DNA of 64,000 bases from JABDBE01 sp963832245 (GCA_963832245.1 CAWHTG010000004.1:1302001-1366000); one strand, 5' to 3'. Positions 1 to 9,669 are shown, counted from the first letter of the stretch. The notes: generated by a model from the sequence alone, not told the origin. A program made the numbers and translations.

Positions 1-1
1 T

Positions 2-2188
2 GTTCAACAGACGGCCTACGGCCCCAATATCCAGGCCCAGCTTGGCCTTTCAAACACTCCTGCAGCTCCGGGGCTTTACGCGATTCCGACCATCAATCTC
101 CACGATAGCTATAGCGGCATCGGCAACGGCCAATACGAAACCTCGACGAAGACCGGGACGATTCAGCTTGTGGACAATCTAAAAATGATTCGGGGCAAAC
201 ACGAGATCACGGTTGGGCTTGATATTCGTCGGTTGCGGGAGTTCGAACAGGACAACTATCTGGGCAACGGCACCCTTAGTTTCAACGGCGAATACACCGC
301 CAACTGCAATGCTGGCAGCACCGGGTGTTCGCCGGGAAGCGCCGGACCTGGCCTCGGCAACGGCGTGGCGGACATGCTGTTGAGCGATCCAAGTGGGCTT
401 TCCGGGCCTTCCCCGTTGGGCGTCGATTACTTTCATACGTTCGGCACGAACTGGAACTTCTTCGCGCAGGACAATATTCGCGTCAGTCCGCGCCTGACCC
501 TCAACCTGGGGTTGCGCTACGAACTGCCCGCAGCGTTTCACAGCATTGACAATAGCGGATGGGGCTTCGATCCGGCGAACGGAGGTAGCCTCGATTGGGT
601 AAGCAAGAGCTTTGTGCAGGGCATCTATCAGCTGGCTGCGGCTCAAGGCGTCACCGTGACTCCTTCCTTTCTTAACTGTTGTGTCCGGAACACTCTCGTT
701 CCGCGCGACAAGAAGGATTTCGCTCCGCGCATTGGCCTTTCCTGGAGACCGTTCGACACCGACCGCTTCGTGATACGGGCTGGCTACGGGATCTTCTATG
801 ACATTTACATGCGTTACTACGACCAGGTGCAAAACTACGACGAGAACTATCTACAGACAGTTCTGCCGGCGAGCTATCCGACAGCCAGCGGCACCGGGCA
901 GGGATATCCAGGACCAAAGCTCAATCAGTTGTGGTCAGCTCCGATTCAAGGCCTTGGAGGCTCGGGAGGAAGCGCGGGAACCGGAGCGTTTACCCTACCC
1001 AAGTGGGATAGCAACGACTTTCTCAACACCAGCTTCATCTTGAATCAGGTGAACTGGCCATGGAACCACAATCCTTATAATCAGCAATGGACTCTGGACA
1101 CACAGTACGCCTTGCGGCCAACGTTGTTGCTCGACGTCGGGTATGTGGGATCGCACGGCGTTCGCCTCCCAACCTATTATCTTTTCAACGCCGCGTCTCC
1201 GCCCCGTGTCCCCACCGATCCTTGTAACGGGGGCGGTACTGCGCCGCTTGGTCCTTATCTCGATATCTCGCAGGTTCCGGCAGGATCTCCATGCTTGACC
1301 GATCCCAATCTCTATGTCATCGATCAGCACGTACCCTATCCGAACCTTCCATCCGAAATGTATGCGAACGCGAACATCCTCGGGTCCAATTACAACTCGC
1401 TTCAAGTTCAGTTGAGGCAACGCTTCGAACACGGCTTCACTTACACCATCGCCTATACCTGGTCTAAGTCTTTAGACGAGATCTCCGCTATCAATCTGGT
1501 GAATGGAAACAATAACTTCATCCAGGATCCACAGCACATTGGCGCCGACTATGGTCCGTCCAGCTTCGACCAGACTCACCGGTTGACTGCGAATGGAAGC
1601 TGGGAACTACCGGTGGGCAAAGGCAAACGCTGGTCGCTGGGACCAGCTAATTGGATTCTGGGTGGGTGGAAGGCAAGCGGAATCTATACCATCACTTCAG
1701 GCCGGACGCTTACGCCGTATGGGTACAACGGGGCGAACCTGGATGAAATGGGCATCTACAACGGCAGCAGCTACGATTCCCGCTACCGGCCGATGCAATC
1801 TGGAAATCCGAATAGCGGCCTCCACCGGAGCTTCACAGAATGGTTTAATCCCAATGTTTTTTCGCTGGCGGCGCCGGGCTTTTATGGCAACGCGGAGAAA
1901 GGCGGGCTGCGCGGACCGTACTATGAGGATCTCGACCTGAGTTTTGCCAAGATCTTTCCCATCACGGAACGTCAGCATCTGCAGACAAGGTTCGAGATGT
2001 TCAATGCCGGTTCTTCTTGGCACCATGGTGCTTGGCTGCCTTGCGCCAGCGTGCCGAACTGCGGCAACACGCCACTCGGGTCGCTTGTTCCCACGCAGAA
2101 TCCTGTCGTTGTCTCGCCATCCCAATGGGCGCGTGACAACCTGTGGCAGGGGCATACGATTCAATTGAGTGCCGTTTATTCCTTCTGA
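2..2188 (+). CDS. TonB-dependent receptor, Oar-like, C-terminal part (5' truncated by the window)
   Basis: The frame is open from base 2, so the gene starts outside the window and only the C-terminal ~728 residues are seen. They form an outer-membrane beta-barrel of the acidobacterial Oar-like TonB-receptor type: alternating aromatic strands, phrases such as PRIGLSWRPF, RAGYGIFYD and YTWSKSLDE, and a terminal aromatic residue (SAVYSF) that serves as the barrel assembly signal. Family members carry an N-terminal carboxypeptidase-regulatory-like domain and plug, which would lie upstream. The likely role is TonB-driven uptake of a large ligand, often glycan-derived; no substrate can be read from the sequence. 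Pairs of Cys residues occur in extracellular-loop-like segments. The downstream genes are on the opposite strand. Confidence 0.9.
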   Translation, partial: VQQTAYGPNIQAQLGLSNTPAAPGLYAIPTINLHDSYSGIGNGQYETSTKTGTIQLVDNLKMIRGKHEITVGLDIRRLREFEQDNYLGNGTLSFNGEYTANCNAGSTGCSPGSAGPGLGNGVADMLLSDPSGLSGPSPLGVDYFHTFGTNWNFFAQDNIRVSPRLTLNLGLRYELPAAFHSIDNSGWGFDPANGGSLDWVSKSFVQGIYQLAAAQGVTVTPSFLNCCVRNTLVPRDKKDFAPRIGLSWRPFDTDRFVIRAGYGIFYDIYMRYYDQVQNYDENYLQTVLPASYPTASGTGQGYPGPKLNQLWSAPIQGLGGSGGSAGTGAFTLPKWDSNDFLNTSFILNQVNWPWNHNPYNQQWTLDTQYALRPTLLLDVGYVGSHGVRLPTYYLFNAASPPRVPTDPCNGGGTAPLGPYLDISQVPAGSPCLTDPNLYVIDQHVPYPNLPSEMYANANILGSNYNSLQVQLRQRFEHGFTYTIAYTWSKSLDEISAINLVNGNNNFIQDPQHIGADYGPSSFDQTHRLTANGSWELPVGKGKRWSLGPANWILGGWKASGIYTITSGRTLTPYGYNGANLDEMGIYNGSSYDSRYRPMQSGNPNSGLHRSFTEWFNPNVFSLAAPGFYGNAEKGGLRGPYYEDLDLSFAKIFPITERQHLQTRFEMFNAGSSWHHGAWLPCASVPNCGNTPLGSLVPTQNPVVVSPSQWARDNLWQGHTIQLSAVYSF

Positions 2189-2239
2189 CTGGACCGCAGT
2201 TTTCGGTTTGGCCGACCTCAACGTGAAAGCACAAAAGTT

Positions 2240-2605
2240 CTATTTCTTGACAACCTCAATGTGCTTTCGGCCGAAGAGGCGGGCATCCATCGACCAGGCA
2301 CCCGGTCCTATCATTGCCAAACTGACACCTAATCCGCAAACGATGATCGCAGTCCACAGATCCGCTGCCCCTGAGACGAAGAGCCACAACTGTGCAGCTG
2401 CGACGAGAGGTCCGATATAGGGAGTACCCAATCCTATTACAAGAAGGACCGATGCGATCAGCGGCAGTACGACCGTCGTCAAATGAGGGCTAGCGCTGGG
2501 TTGCAGGATTGCGCCATGCAAGAGAATGGCGCCAATGAGGAATCGTTGGATTAACAGACCGGTGCCAGGACATCCGTCCGCGAAGGTCGAGAATAAACGT
2601 TGCAC
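2240..2605 (-). CDS. DoxX-like small integral membrane protein
   Basis: A 121-residue protein with about four hydrophobic segments and the C-terminal phrase PGAWSMDARLFGRK, close to the GAxSxDARLFG ending of DoxX-family membrane proteins. The N-terminus MQRLFSTF followed by LLIQRFLIG also fits the acidobacterial members. The start is a GTG (2603-2605); no better in-frame ATG exists and no clear ribosome site is seen. DoxX-like proteins sit in the inner membrane, sometimes linked to quinone or redox functions, but nothing here fixes the role. It lies 3' of the two-component pair on the same strand, 65 bp beyond the regulator's stop, so it could be co-transcribed. Confidence 0.7.
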   Translation of the reverse strand: MQRLFSTFADGCPGTGLLIQRFLIGAILLHGAILQPSASPHLTTVVLPLIASVLLVIGLGTPYIGPLVAAAQLWLFVSGAADLWTAIIVCGLGVSLAMIGPGAWSMDARLFGRKHIEVVKK

Positions 2606-2670
2606 AATCTAAGTTAAAGAAATTTGGCAAGAAGGCGCTACCGCCAAATGGGGGAAGTGGTTCTCCTCAT

Positions 2671-3312
2671 TTAGGGCACTTGTAAGTCGATAATTCCCCG
2701 CCTTAAACCAAGAGTAACGGCGTGAGCGCGGTCGTTCGCACCAAGTTTCGAGAGTATGCTCGCAACGTGGCTCTTAACGCTTGCCTCTCCAATGGAGAGT
2801 TGATCGGCAATCTGTTTGTTGGCATTACCCGCCGCAATCAGGCGCAGCACATCGATCTCACGTGACGTCAAGCTCTCATCCGCCAGATGTTCCGCCACTT
2901 CAGCCGCGATCTCTGGCGGGATTCGTTTTTGTCCAGCGTAAACGGCACGAATAATTTCCGGAAGCTCTCGATGGACGTGTGCTTTCAACAGGTAGGCCCG
3001 AGCACCCGCTCTTAGAGCGCCAATCACCTGAGAGTCGCCGGTGTATGTGGTAAGCACGATGATGCGAGCGTCAGGAAACTCGCTGCGAATGCGAGCGATG
3101 GCATCGATGCCACTCAACCCTGGCATCTGCAAATCCATTAAGGTCACATCCGGGCGATGCATTCGGAACTTTTCGACAGCTTCCTCTCCTCTCGACGCCA
3201 CCGCGATCATCTTCATGTCAGGTTCGGCGCTCAGCAGGGTAGCAACGCCCTCGCGCAGGATGGCATGATCGTCGCACAGGAGAATTCGGATCGTTTTAGT
3301 TCCGGTAGGCAT
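2671..3312 (-). CDS. NarL/FixJ-family response regulator
   Basis: A 213-residue two-domain regulator. The receiver domain (about 1-125) has the acidic pocket Asp14/Asp15, phospho-acceptor Asp60 (TLMDLQMPG), Thr88/89 and Lys110. A LuxR-type HTH (about 148-205) carries SLTSREIDVLRLIAAG and KQIADQLSIGEASVKSHV. The ATG overlaps the 3' end of the upstream histidine kinase by 17 nt, so the pair is probably translationally coupled, and this regulator is the kinase's likely partner. Targets are unknown. Confidence 0.95.
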   Translation of the reverse strand: MPTGTKTIRILLCDDHAILREGVATLLSAEPDMKMIAVASRGEEAVEKFRMHRPDVTLMDLQMPGLSGIDAIARIRSEFPDARIIVLTTYTGDSQVIGALRAGARAYLLKAHVHRELPEIIRAVYAGQKRIPPEIAAEVAEHLADESLTSREIDVLRLIAAGNANKQIADQLSIGEASVKSHVASILSKLGANDRAHAVTLGLRRGIIDLQVP

Positions 3313-6300
3313 GACTTTTTACCTTGCGAAGTATTCGGGATGGAAGGCTATCACCAGACTCGACGTAAGCGACCCTGGCAGGAACGGTTAACTGGAACTC
3401 GGTGCCTGCTCCGGCTTCGCTCCAAACATCCAGCTTTGCTCCGATCCGCTCCGCGCGCTCTCGGACGCCGCGCAGTCCCCAATGCCCGCTGCGGTCTCCC
3501 TGCAATACCTTTAGGTCCATGCCCTTTCCATCATCACGGATGCGCAGACGAAGCGTGTCCTCATGGTATCGAATCTCGGTCTCAACCCGATGAGCGTTCG
3601 CGTGCCGGAAGGCGTTTCGCAACAGTTCGAATGCAATTCGATAAGTCTCTTCCTGAATAATTGGCGTAAGCGTTTGACGCTCCCCCTCCACCGTCAGACC
3701 GAATGTAGGCACATCCTTATCCGCTTGCGACTGGGCCAACTCACTTCCCGCTCTTGTCAACAATTCCGGCAAAGCATTCTGGGTAACATTGTCGGAACGT
3801 ATGTCGCGAATAGCATCACGGCTTTCGGCAATTGCCTGCTCGGTCCTGTCAAGGCTGGCATCGAGGACCTGCATAGCGCGTTCCGAGCCAGCCGCAAAAA
3901 GATTACGTGCCGCCTGATACTGAAACAGCAGGGCCTGCAGACTTTGGAGCAAAGTATCATGGAGCTCGCGAGCGATACGCGTTCGTTCAGTCACCCGTGC
4001 TTCGACGGCCGTATTGAATTCCCGCCGAAGCTGCCGAACACGCAACTGGTATGCCGCCCACAGCAATGCCAAAAACACGGTCGCGCAGAGAGCGCGAAAC
4101 CAATTCGTCTGGTAGTACGCGGGTGTGACGGAGAAATCCAGCTTGGCGGCGCTATCGTTCCAGACGCCGTCACTATTGGATGCGATCACGCGAAATGAAT
4201 ACTTGCCGGGAGGCAAATCCGTGTAGAAAGCCTGCCGGCGCGTACCAGCCTCGTGCCAATTACGGTCATAGTTGTCCAGCCGGTAGCGAAAATTCACTTT
4301 CTGAGGAATTGAAAAAGTGGGCGAGGTGTAATCCAGTTGCAAGTCCCTCGGATTTGGTGGGACCTTAAGGTTGGGCGCTGCTTTGAACTCCTGTCGGTCA
4401 GCAGCGAGCGATTCGATGTATGCCTGCGCCGGGAGCGTTTTCTGAGCGAGTCTGGAGGGGTCAACCATCTCTACCACAAATCCCGTCGCAAACCACACGC
4501 GCCCATCCGAAGAGTAGGCCGCAGCATTAAAGGACGGCCCGCCTGCTGGCCGCGCTCCATCCAAGACATCGTAAACACGAGTCTGAACGATCGCTTCGGG
4601 GTTAGCACGCCAACGTTCGAGCTCGGAATCTGGGAACTGCAGGACGCCACAGCCAGTGTGCAGCCACCAGCGATTCTCTTTGTCCTCGATGAACGAAATC
4701 ACCGAGTTGCAGGGCAGACCGTTCTTCGTCGTCATCCGCTGCACTTTACCCTGTCGCCATTCGACAAGTCCGTTCTCGGAACCAGCAAGAATGGAACCAT
4801 CTGCCGTAGACATAATTTGTCGATTAAACGGATCGCCTCCTGGGTTTAGCGGAAACTTCGGTTCAAAAACGCCGTCTCTGAACAACCCGATGTCTCCTTT
4901 TTTAGTAGCAATCCAGATCCCTCCGTGTGGGTCCGAGGCGAGGCTGTGCCCAGGCGGGATTTGCGACGCAGGGAACTCCTCACGGACCCGGAAATCGCGG
5001 ATACGCACAAGTTTTCGCGGATTGCTTAGGCACTCTGCCCAAATATCCCCATCAATGTCTTCTGCCATTCCAACCACAAGCCCGAGGGGCTGGTGATCTG
5101 GTTCGGGCAGGCGGTGAAAGCGCCCGTTCTTGAGTATGTACAGTGCGTCGTCCACTCCCACCCACAGGTTCCCAGCACGGTCTTCGAGCAAGGAAGAGAC
5201 CTGGTGACCCGGAAGACCACTCCCTGCGCGAATGGACGAGACTTTTCCGTCCTTGATTTGATCAAGCGAGCCTGCGTTTGCAACCCAGATGGTCCCATCT
5301 CTGCTGGCCAGGACGCCTGTTGCTGCATCTGCCCCCAAGCCTTCCCGAGCCGAGAAAGTGGTGACGGTCGGATCGCGGAAGCTGTCGATTCCAGTTGTAG
5401 TTACAGCCCACACGATCCCTTCTTTGTCTTCAAATAGATCAAGTACGGTATCGCTGGACAACCCATCCGTCCGCTGATAATGGTCCACAACATTGCCATG
5501 GATACGAAAGATTCCCTTCCCCAACGTACCTACCCACAGATTTCCGTCTTTGTCGGAGATCATCGCCCAGACGACAACCTTACTCCCATCGAAAGTGGGC
5601 GTCACAAATGGTTTGACGATGCCTTCGATCAATCGACCGAGGCCGAGCCCACGTCCTTCTGCTGCCATGCCGACCCAGAGAGTTCCCTCGCGGCCAAGCA
5701 CCAAACCATTTATCCCCATTTGTCCTGCATTGGATTTCAGCGCTTCGATCGGGTACGTCTCCGAGACGCCATCGTGCCAGTGGACAAGCGACGTTTGCCC
5801 TCCTAGCCAAAACCCTCCTTTTCTATCAGCCAATAGAGAATCGGCTGGGGAAATCGGGACTCCATCAGACTTTCCGAAACACTTGACGGCTCGGTCGGTA
5901 ATACGGCAAAGGGGCGTGTCTGAACCAGCAACCCGCCCTCGCACGACCCACAAGGAGCCATCAGGGTCCTCGCTGATCTGCTGAAACTGCTGAAGTCCAT
6001 CCAAGTTGAAGTGAGAAGTCACGACACCACCCCTCAGGTGAACGATCTCACGCTCGCCTAATGCCCATAGCCCACCGGCGTGATCTCCATAGACGTCCAC
6101 AATAGTGTTGATCGTTTTATCGTTGGGGGACAAACTCCACGGAAGAAACCGAACACCGTCAAATCTGTACATGCCCTGGGAGTCAGATGACAACCAAAGA
6201 TAGCCATCTAAGGTTTGCGCAATGGCTTCGATACCAGCCGGAGCGGAACCATCTTGTATTCGCCAGGAGGTATGCATGTACTGAGTGAGATGTTTGTTCG

Positions 6301-6421
6301 GATCAAGGGCGTGAACCGGGGTTGCCATTAGCAACACGCAGGTGAGACAAGAGCGCAACGTCGCCACAATCGTGCGGTGCGGCCATTTGAAGCGAAGCAG
6401 AAGACCTCTGAGAGAAGCCAT
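3296..6421 (-). CDS. Two-component sensor kinase with periplasmic beta-propeller and Y_Y_Y domain
   Basis: A 1041-residue sensor kinase. I chose the ATG at 6421 because it is followed by a long signal peptide/anchor (hydrophobic ~21-37) and preceded by GGAAAG; the frame is open for 99 more codons upstream but those lack family character. Order: periplasmic seven-bladed propeller-like repeats (Reg_prop; recurring GNLWVG and GTLWVG phrases) over about 55-680, a Y_Y_Y domain (FRYRLDNYDRNW ... LPPGKYSFRVIASNSDG), one transmembrane helix, a HisKA_3 dimerisation domain with His821 in ARELHDTLLQ, and a HATPase_c domain (NAFRHANAHRV, RDDGKGM, GHWGLRGV). The architecture is common in Acidobacteriota and Bacteroidota, where the propeller domain senses periplasmic ligands. 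The partner is the overlapping NarL-type regulator. Confidence 0.93.
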   Translation of the reverse strand: MASLRGLLLRFKWPHRTIVATLRSCLTCVLLMATPVHALDPNKHLTQYMHTSWRIQDGSAPAGIEAIAQTLDGYLWLSSDSQGMYRFDGVRFLPWSLSPNDKTINTIVDVYGDHAGGLWALGEREIVHLRGGVVTSHFNLDGLQQFQQISEDPDGSLWVVRGRVAGSDTPLCRITDRAVKCFGKSDGVPISPADSLLADRKGGFWLGGQTSLVHWHDGVSETYPIEALKSNAGQMGINGLVLGREGTLWVGMAAEGRGLGLGRLIEGIVKPFVTPTFDGSKVVVWAMISDKDGNLWVGTLGKGIFRIHGNVVDHYQRTDGLSSDTVLDLFEDKEGIVWAVTTTGIDSFRDPTVTTFSAREGLGADAATGVLASRDGTIWVANAGSLDQIKDGKVSSIRAGSGLPGHQVSSLLEDRAGNLWVGVDDALYILKNGRFHRLPEPDHQPLGLVVGMAEDIDGDIWAECLSNPRKLVRIRDFRVREEFPASQIPPGHSLASDPHGGIWIATKKGDIGLFRDGVFEPKFPLNPGGDPFNRQIMSTADGSILAGSENGLVEWRQGKVQRMTTKNGLPCNSVISFIEDKENRWWLHTGCGVLQFPDSELERWRANPEAIVQTRVYDVLDGARPAGGPSFNAAAYSSDGRVWFATGFVVEMVDPSRLAQKTLPAQAYIESLAADRQEFKAAPNLKVPPNPRDLQLDYTSPTFSIPQKVNFRYRLDNYDRNWHEAGTRRQAFYTDLPPGKYSFRVIASNSDGVWNDSAAKLDFSVTPAYYQTNWFRALCATVFLALLWAAYQLRVRQLRREFNTAVEARVTERTRIARELHDTLLQSLQALLFQYQAARNLFAAGSERAMQVLDASLDRTEQAIAESRDAIRDIRSDNVTQNALPELLTRAGSELAQSQADKDVPTFGLTVEGERQTLTPIIQEETYRIAFELLRNAFRHANAHRVETEIRYHEDTLRLRIRDDGKGMDLKVLQGDRSGHWGLRGVRERAERIGAKLDVWSEAGAGTEFQLTVPARVAYVESGDSLPSRILRKVKSHAYRN

Positions 6422-6767
6422 TTTGCCATCTTTCCGAAAACGGCTAAGACGGTCCCATTCAGATGCGCATGGTCTTGGTGTAACTAGGGATCGAACAACA
6501 CGCTGATCCCACTCATAGGAAAAGAGCCGAGGATGAGCCAGAACAATCCCATGGCTCTTTAAACAACACCCCAAGGGAACACGAAACGAGGTGCTCAGCA
6601 CCGACCACCGCCGCCTTGTGCGAGCTAATGTAGCACTCTCATTAGTGTTTGTCAGTAATTCTGGTCTGTCGACAAGGTCGCAATAAAATGCCTGCTCGTA
6701 TTCAGGTCGAAAAAGCACCGTTCACTACGGCCGTGTAAGAAAGATCGGCAGGCCGGTTTTGTAGAGC

Positions 6768-7460
6768 CTAATGACACACCGCATCGTCCTGGAAGCTACC
6801 GCTGGCGAACATCTGCGCCAGGAATTGACCACAACGGAGGATTTTCTGGGCGCCCTCATCGTTCTTGAGGGCTCCTTCAGAGACCGTCAAGTTCGCCGCA
6901 CTCATCGAGTTTCGAGCTTCGACAAAGTTGTCGGACCAGACCTGCACGTTGTTGAACTCGTTCTGCAACAACTCAAGTCCACGAGAGTCCGAGGCGGTCG
7001 ATGCTGCTGCGGAGGCCAGTGCAACATTGTCGGCGGCTCGATCCTGGAATGCGACAATGGAGTTTCCTGCCATGGTATTTCCCACGGGAAATCCATCTTG
7101 GACTCTCACCATGAGTATTCCACCCCACTCTCTGATCGACGCCATCGCCTCAATCGCCGCTTTCATGAAGGGGCGCGAGAAGCCTGATGTGTGAGCTTCG
7201 TTAGTCGACAATGAACCGTCCGCACCAGGCAGCGTCAGAATAATTCTGTTCTTCTCAAAGCTCAGCGACCCGTTTGTGATTTGTGCAAGCGCTTGCGCAT
7301 CCACGAACACCCGCCCCTGGTATCGAATTACACTTGCCTGTCCTTGGTAGCCTTGCACGGACAACACTTCTCTCTCGCGCTGCGATTGCGCCATTGCCAT
7401 CGCTGCCATCAACAGCACTGCTCCGAGCATCACCGGCTTATGCTTCATCATGTGGAACAT
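6768..7460 (-). CDS. Secreted protein with copper-amine-oxidase-N-like domain
   Basis: A 230-residue exported protein with an N-terminal signal peptide (hydrophobic run ending ...MAMAQ). Residues ~33-75 (VQGYQGQASVIRYQGRVFVD, then ALAQITNGSLSF and RIILTLP) resemble the Cu_amine_oxidN1 fold, a short beta module found in many secreted proteins and not itself an oxidase. The remainder is alpha-helical and ends in a Cys-containing tail. The function is unknown. It follows the 7526-8032 gene by 65 bp on the same strand and probably belongs to that transcription unit, which has its own predicted sigma-54 promoter. ATG 7460 is preceded by a GGGGG tract; two nearby in-frame ATGs are alternatives. Confidence 0.6.
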   Translation of the reverse strand: MFHMMKHKPVMLGAVLLMAAMAMAQSQREREVLSVQGYQGQASVIRYQGRVFVDAQALAQITNGSLSFEKNRIILTLPGADGSLSTNEAHTSGFSRPFMKAAIEAMASIREWGGILMVRVQDGFPVGNTMAGNSIVAFQDRAADNVALASAAASTASDSRGLELLQNEFNNVQVWSDNFVEARNSMSAANLTVSEGALKNDEGAQKILRCGQFLAQMFASGSFQDDAVCH

Positions 7461-7525
7461 CGATTAGCCCCCGGATAAAAGTCGCGTTGAACAAGCCTGC
7501 CTTCGCCTGAGGCAGTTTTCATACC

Positions 7526-8032
7526 TTAGTTCGTCTGCCCGACGTACTTTGCCTGCGTGAGGGGAGGAAGTGAGGTCTCCACTTGCATGTCGATCAGCAA
7601 GTCAATGCGACGCTCCAATTGAAAGAACTTCGTTACTGTCAATGCCGCAAGAACTTTGTTGAACTTTTTGAAATACCTCTTTTTCAAAGCCGCCAAACGA
7701 GAGTCGTAGTCGAACATTCGTTCCGCCATCGCTTTGGCCTCCGAATCACTCAGGTTCGGGTACTTCTGGGTGTACTGCTTGATGACGGTCGCGCGGCCAT
7801 CGTCCAACGTGGATCTCTCATGTTCGTATTGCCGATAAATCGGCCAGAATGCGGCACCGTCTTTATCGTTGAACTCCATAGCTCCGCTAATAATTGTGGT
7901 CTTGTCGGCCCGCATGCCGGCCCTTGCCACCTCGATGGCCGAGTCGATATTGGGCGCCTGATCTTGAGCACGGCCAAGAGGGCTGAATGCGAGCATCGCG
8001 AACGTAACCATGAGTAGTGCAGAATTCTTCAT
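7526..8032 (-). CDS. Secreted helical protein, Spy/periplasmic stress-protein-like
   Basis: About 168 residues with a signal peptide (MKNSALLMVTFAMLAFSPLGRA). The mature part is predominantly charged alpha-helix with internal FDYDSRLAALKKRYFKKF and FFQLERRIDLLIDMQV, resembling the long-hairpin acidobacterial proteins often likened to Spy/CpxP. I infer a periplasmic chaperone or stress role only from this shape. The start at 8032 (second of a tandem ATG pair) is favoured by GGAG 7 nt upstream; ATG 8035 is nearly as good, and ATG 8062 would extend it without a ribosome site. A -24/-12 element and an upstream palindrome precede it. It is the first gene of a probable two-gene unit with 6768-7460. 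Confidence 0.6.
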   Translation of the reverse strand: MKNSALLMVTFAMLAFSPLGRAQDQAPNIDSAIEVARAGMRADKTTIISGAMEFNDKDGAAFWPIYRQYEHERSTLDDGRATVIKQYTQKYPNLSDSEAKAMAERMFDYDSRLAALKKRYFKKFNKVLAALTVTKFFQLERRIDLLIDMQVETSLPPLTQAKYVGQTN

Positions 8033-8152
8033 CATTAACTCCAAAGCCGCTTGTTGTGTCATTCACTGGGGCAGCGGCGCAGTGCGCTCGACCACGTTCT
8101 TTGTGAATGGCTCCTCGAAAGTACGAGAAGCAGTTGTTGCACGAGATTATGT

Positions 8153-8170
8153 AGGCACGCCACTTGCCGA
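8153..8170 (-). promoter_or_regulatory. Predicted sigma-54 promoter of the 8032-6768 unit
   Basis: Minus-strand TCGGCAAGTGGCGTGCCT: GG and GC dinucleotides separated by exactly 10 nt, as sigma-54 requires. It is the weakest of the five in this block. The palindrome centre at 8249.5 lies 94 bp upstream of its -12 element. Confidence 0.45.
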
Positions 8171-8241
8171 ACTCATCTCAGAATCAAATCATTTCTTATG
8201 TTGTCGTTCTGCAATAAGCCTCGTACCCGACGACGATACCG

Positions 8242-8257
8242 TGCCCTGTAACGGGCA
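8242..8257. promoter_or_regulatory. 16-bp palindromic activator site (TGCCC-N6-GGGCA)
   Basis: TGCCCTGTAACGGGCA, perfect 5-bp arms extended to 6 bp by a flanking G/C. The same palindrome type recurs in front of four other minus-strand units in this block at matching distances from predicted sigma-54 promoters, which suggests an enhancer site for the activator encoded at 19011-21140 (inference). Confidence 0.6.
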
Positions 8258-8333
8258 CGCGGACCACATCTGGTCACGCCTGCGTCGAATCGAAGATCGT
8301 TTGTTCCCGTGCATAAGAGTATTCGCGGAGCCC

Positions 8334-9509
8334 TTATTCGCCGCGGGACATCTCTACTGCACTGCCGGATCTAGCTTCGCCCGCGACTGTCCTCGGCGCC
8401 TCGGCCTTCTTCATAACGATCATGCACATGGCCCCAATCCCAGCCCAGAAGACGGTGCGCGCACGTCGGCACAATGCTAACGTCAATCCCGTGGTGCTCG
8501 TGACTCCGAACATTTTTGCAATGAGCATACTCCCACCTTCGTAGGTCCCGAAGTTGCCCGGATTCAGCGCGCCCACGAGATTGATCACCTTCGTCAGGCT
8601 TTCCACGATGAACGCGCCGCCTACAGTGAACCCTGCTCCCATAAACCGCAGAATGATGTAGACCTCCAGGACAGCCAGCATGTGCCACAGGAGATTGAAG
8701 ATCAATGTTGCCCAGAACGCAGCCGGCGCTTCATCACGAAAGCTCAGGAGGTTGTCTTCCGCCGAGTCAACGATCGGCTGTTTATCGCTGACCCAGTTCT
8801 GCAGCCGGGGCAATCGACCAATCTCCCGAATTGCGTTCCCCATCAATCGCCAGCGGCTTGCAAGCGCCACAGCCGCCAAGATCACCACTGACACCAGCAC
8901 AGCAATGAGCAGCGCTGCATACACTCGCCACCTAATAGAAACAGGGCCAATCATTAGAATGGCTGAGATGCCCACGACCGTTACCAATACGGCGCTGAAA
9001 CTATGCAGTCCCGCGTCAATGGCACCGGCTGATAATGCATCGGATAGGGGCACTGCGCGACCCAACAGCGATATGCGTGCCCCCTCGCCAACCACCTTTC
9101 CAGCGACACCAAATTGTCCGAACGCGTCCGAGATCAATTGCGTGACGAAGCTGCGAGACCACGAAAGTTGACTAATGTCACAAGTAAACGCCTTTCTCCA
9201 GGCGCACGTCTTGATGAACTGAGAGAACCCTCCCAGAAGGATGATCAGAGGCATGCCCCAGCCGACAGCCTGGAGTTGTTTCCACACGACCCCCGGGCCG
9301 GTTCGAAACACCAAGTAGCTCAGTAGTCCAAGGCCGAGCAGAGTCGCGAAAAATCGGAGAGAGATCTGAATGAGAGACTGTAGTCTGCGCGCGGTACCGT
9401 CCGGGCGCGCCAGCTGGAGAATCCCTCCACGACTCCCGGCCTTCTTCGGTTCGAGCGTCTGCTGGATATCCATCGGCGCAGATTCAATAACTGCATTAAC
9501 GGCTCCCAT
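8334..9509 (-). CDS. Flippase-like LPG-synthase-TM (UPF0104) integral membrane protein
   Basis: A 391-residue polytopic protein with about eight transmembrane helices. Near the C-terminus NLVGALNPGNFGTYEGG is the conserved signature of the lysylphosphatidylglycerol-synthase transmembrane/UPF0104 family; the soluble aminoacyl-transferase domain of MprF is absent, so a lipid flippase-like role in the inner membrane is the best guess. Start ATG 9509 is chosen because GGGGAGAG lies just upstream and because a sigma-54 promoter at 9557-9574 would start transcription near 9547, inside the longer GTG-initiated version (9548). Tandem palindromic sites lie further upstream. It stands alone between the K+ channel gene and the Spy-like unit. 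Confidence 0.8.
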   Translation of the reverse strand: MGAVNAVIESAPMDIQQTLEPKKAGSRGGILQLARPDGTARRLQSLIQISLRFFATLLGLGLLSYLVFRTGPGVVWKQLQAVGWGMPLIILLGGFSQFIKTCAWRKAFTCDISQLSWSRSFVTQLISDAFGQFGVAGKVVGEGARISLLGRAVPLSDALSAGAIDAGLHSFSAVLVTVVGISAILMIGPVSIRWRVYAALLIAVLVSVVILAAVALASRWRLMGNAIREIGRLPRLQNWVSDKQPIVDSAEDNLLSFRDEAPAAFWATLIFNLLWHMLAVLEVYIILRFMGAGFTVGGAFIVESLTKVINLVGALNPGNFGTYEGGSMLIAKMFGVTSTTGLTLALCRRARTVFWAGIGAMCMIVMKKAEAPRTVAGEARSGSAVEMSRGE

Positions 9510-9556
9510 GTCGCTCTCCCCATTTCCAGTCGATTTACGCACCTGCACATCGCGGA

Positions 9557-9574
9557 AAGCAGATCGATTGCCAA
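9557..9574 (-). promoter_or_regulatory. Predicted sigma-54 promoter of the flippase-like gene
   Basis: Minus-strand TTGGCAATCGATCTGCTT: TTGGCA at -24 and TGC at -12, GG-N10-GC spacing correct. The predicted transcript start near 9547 gives a ~38-nt leader to ATG 9509. Confidence 0.65.
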
Positions 9575-9636
9575 ACAGGAGGTCCGCTTAAAGGCGTTAA
9601 TTTCGCTTATTTCCCAGGAGCCACGTGGATTCTGCG

Positions 9637-9669
9637 TGCCCTGCCTAGGGCAGTGCCTCAATGCGGGCA
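9637..9669. promoter_or_regulatory. Two tandem palindromic activator sites
   Basis: Site 1 (9637-9652) is TGCCCTGCCTAGGGCA with perfect 5-bp arms. Site 2 (9654-9669) is TGCCTCAATGCGGGCA with one arm mismatch. Centres are 17 bp apart and lie 85 and 102 bp upstream of the -12 element of the 9509 gene. This is the only unit in the block with two complete sites. Confidence 0.65.

Noticed and set aside
179..832. 217-aa minus-strand ORF under the TonB receptor
   Set aside because: Antisense shadow of a clearly coding plus-strand barrel; no family character. Similar shadows elsewhere in the window were left out.
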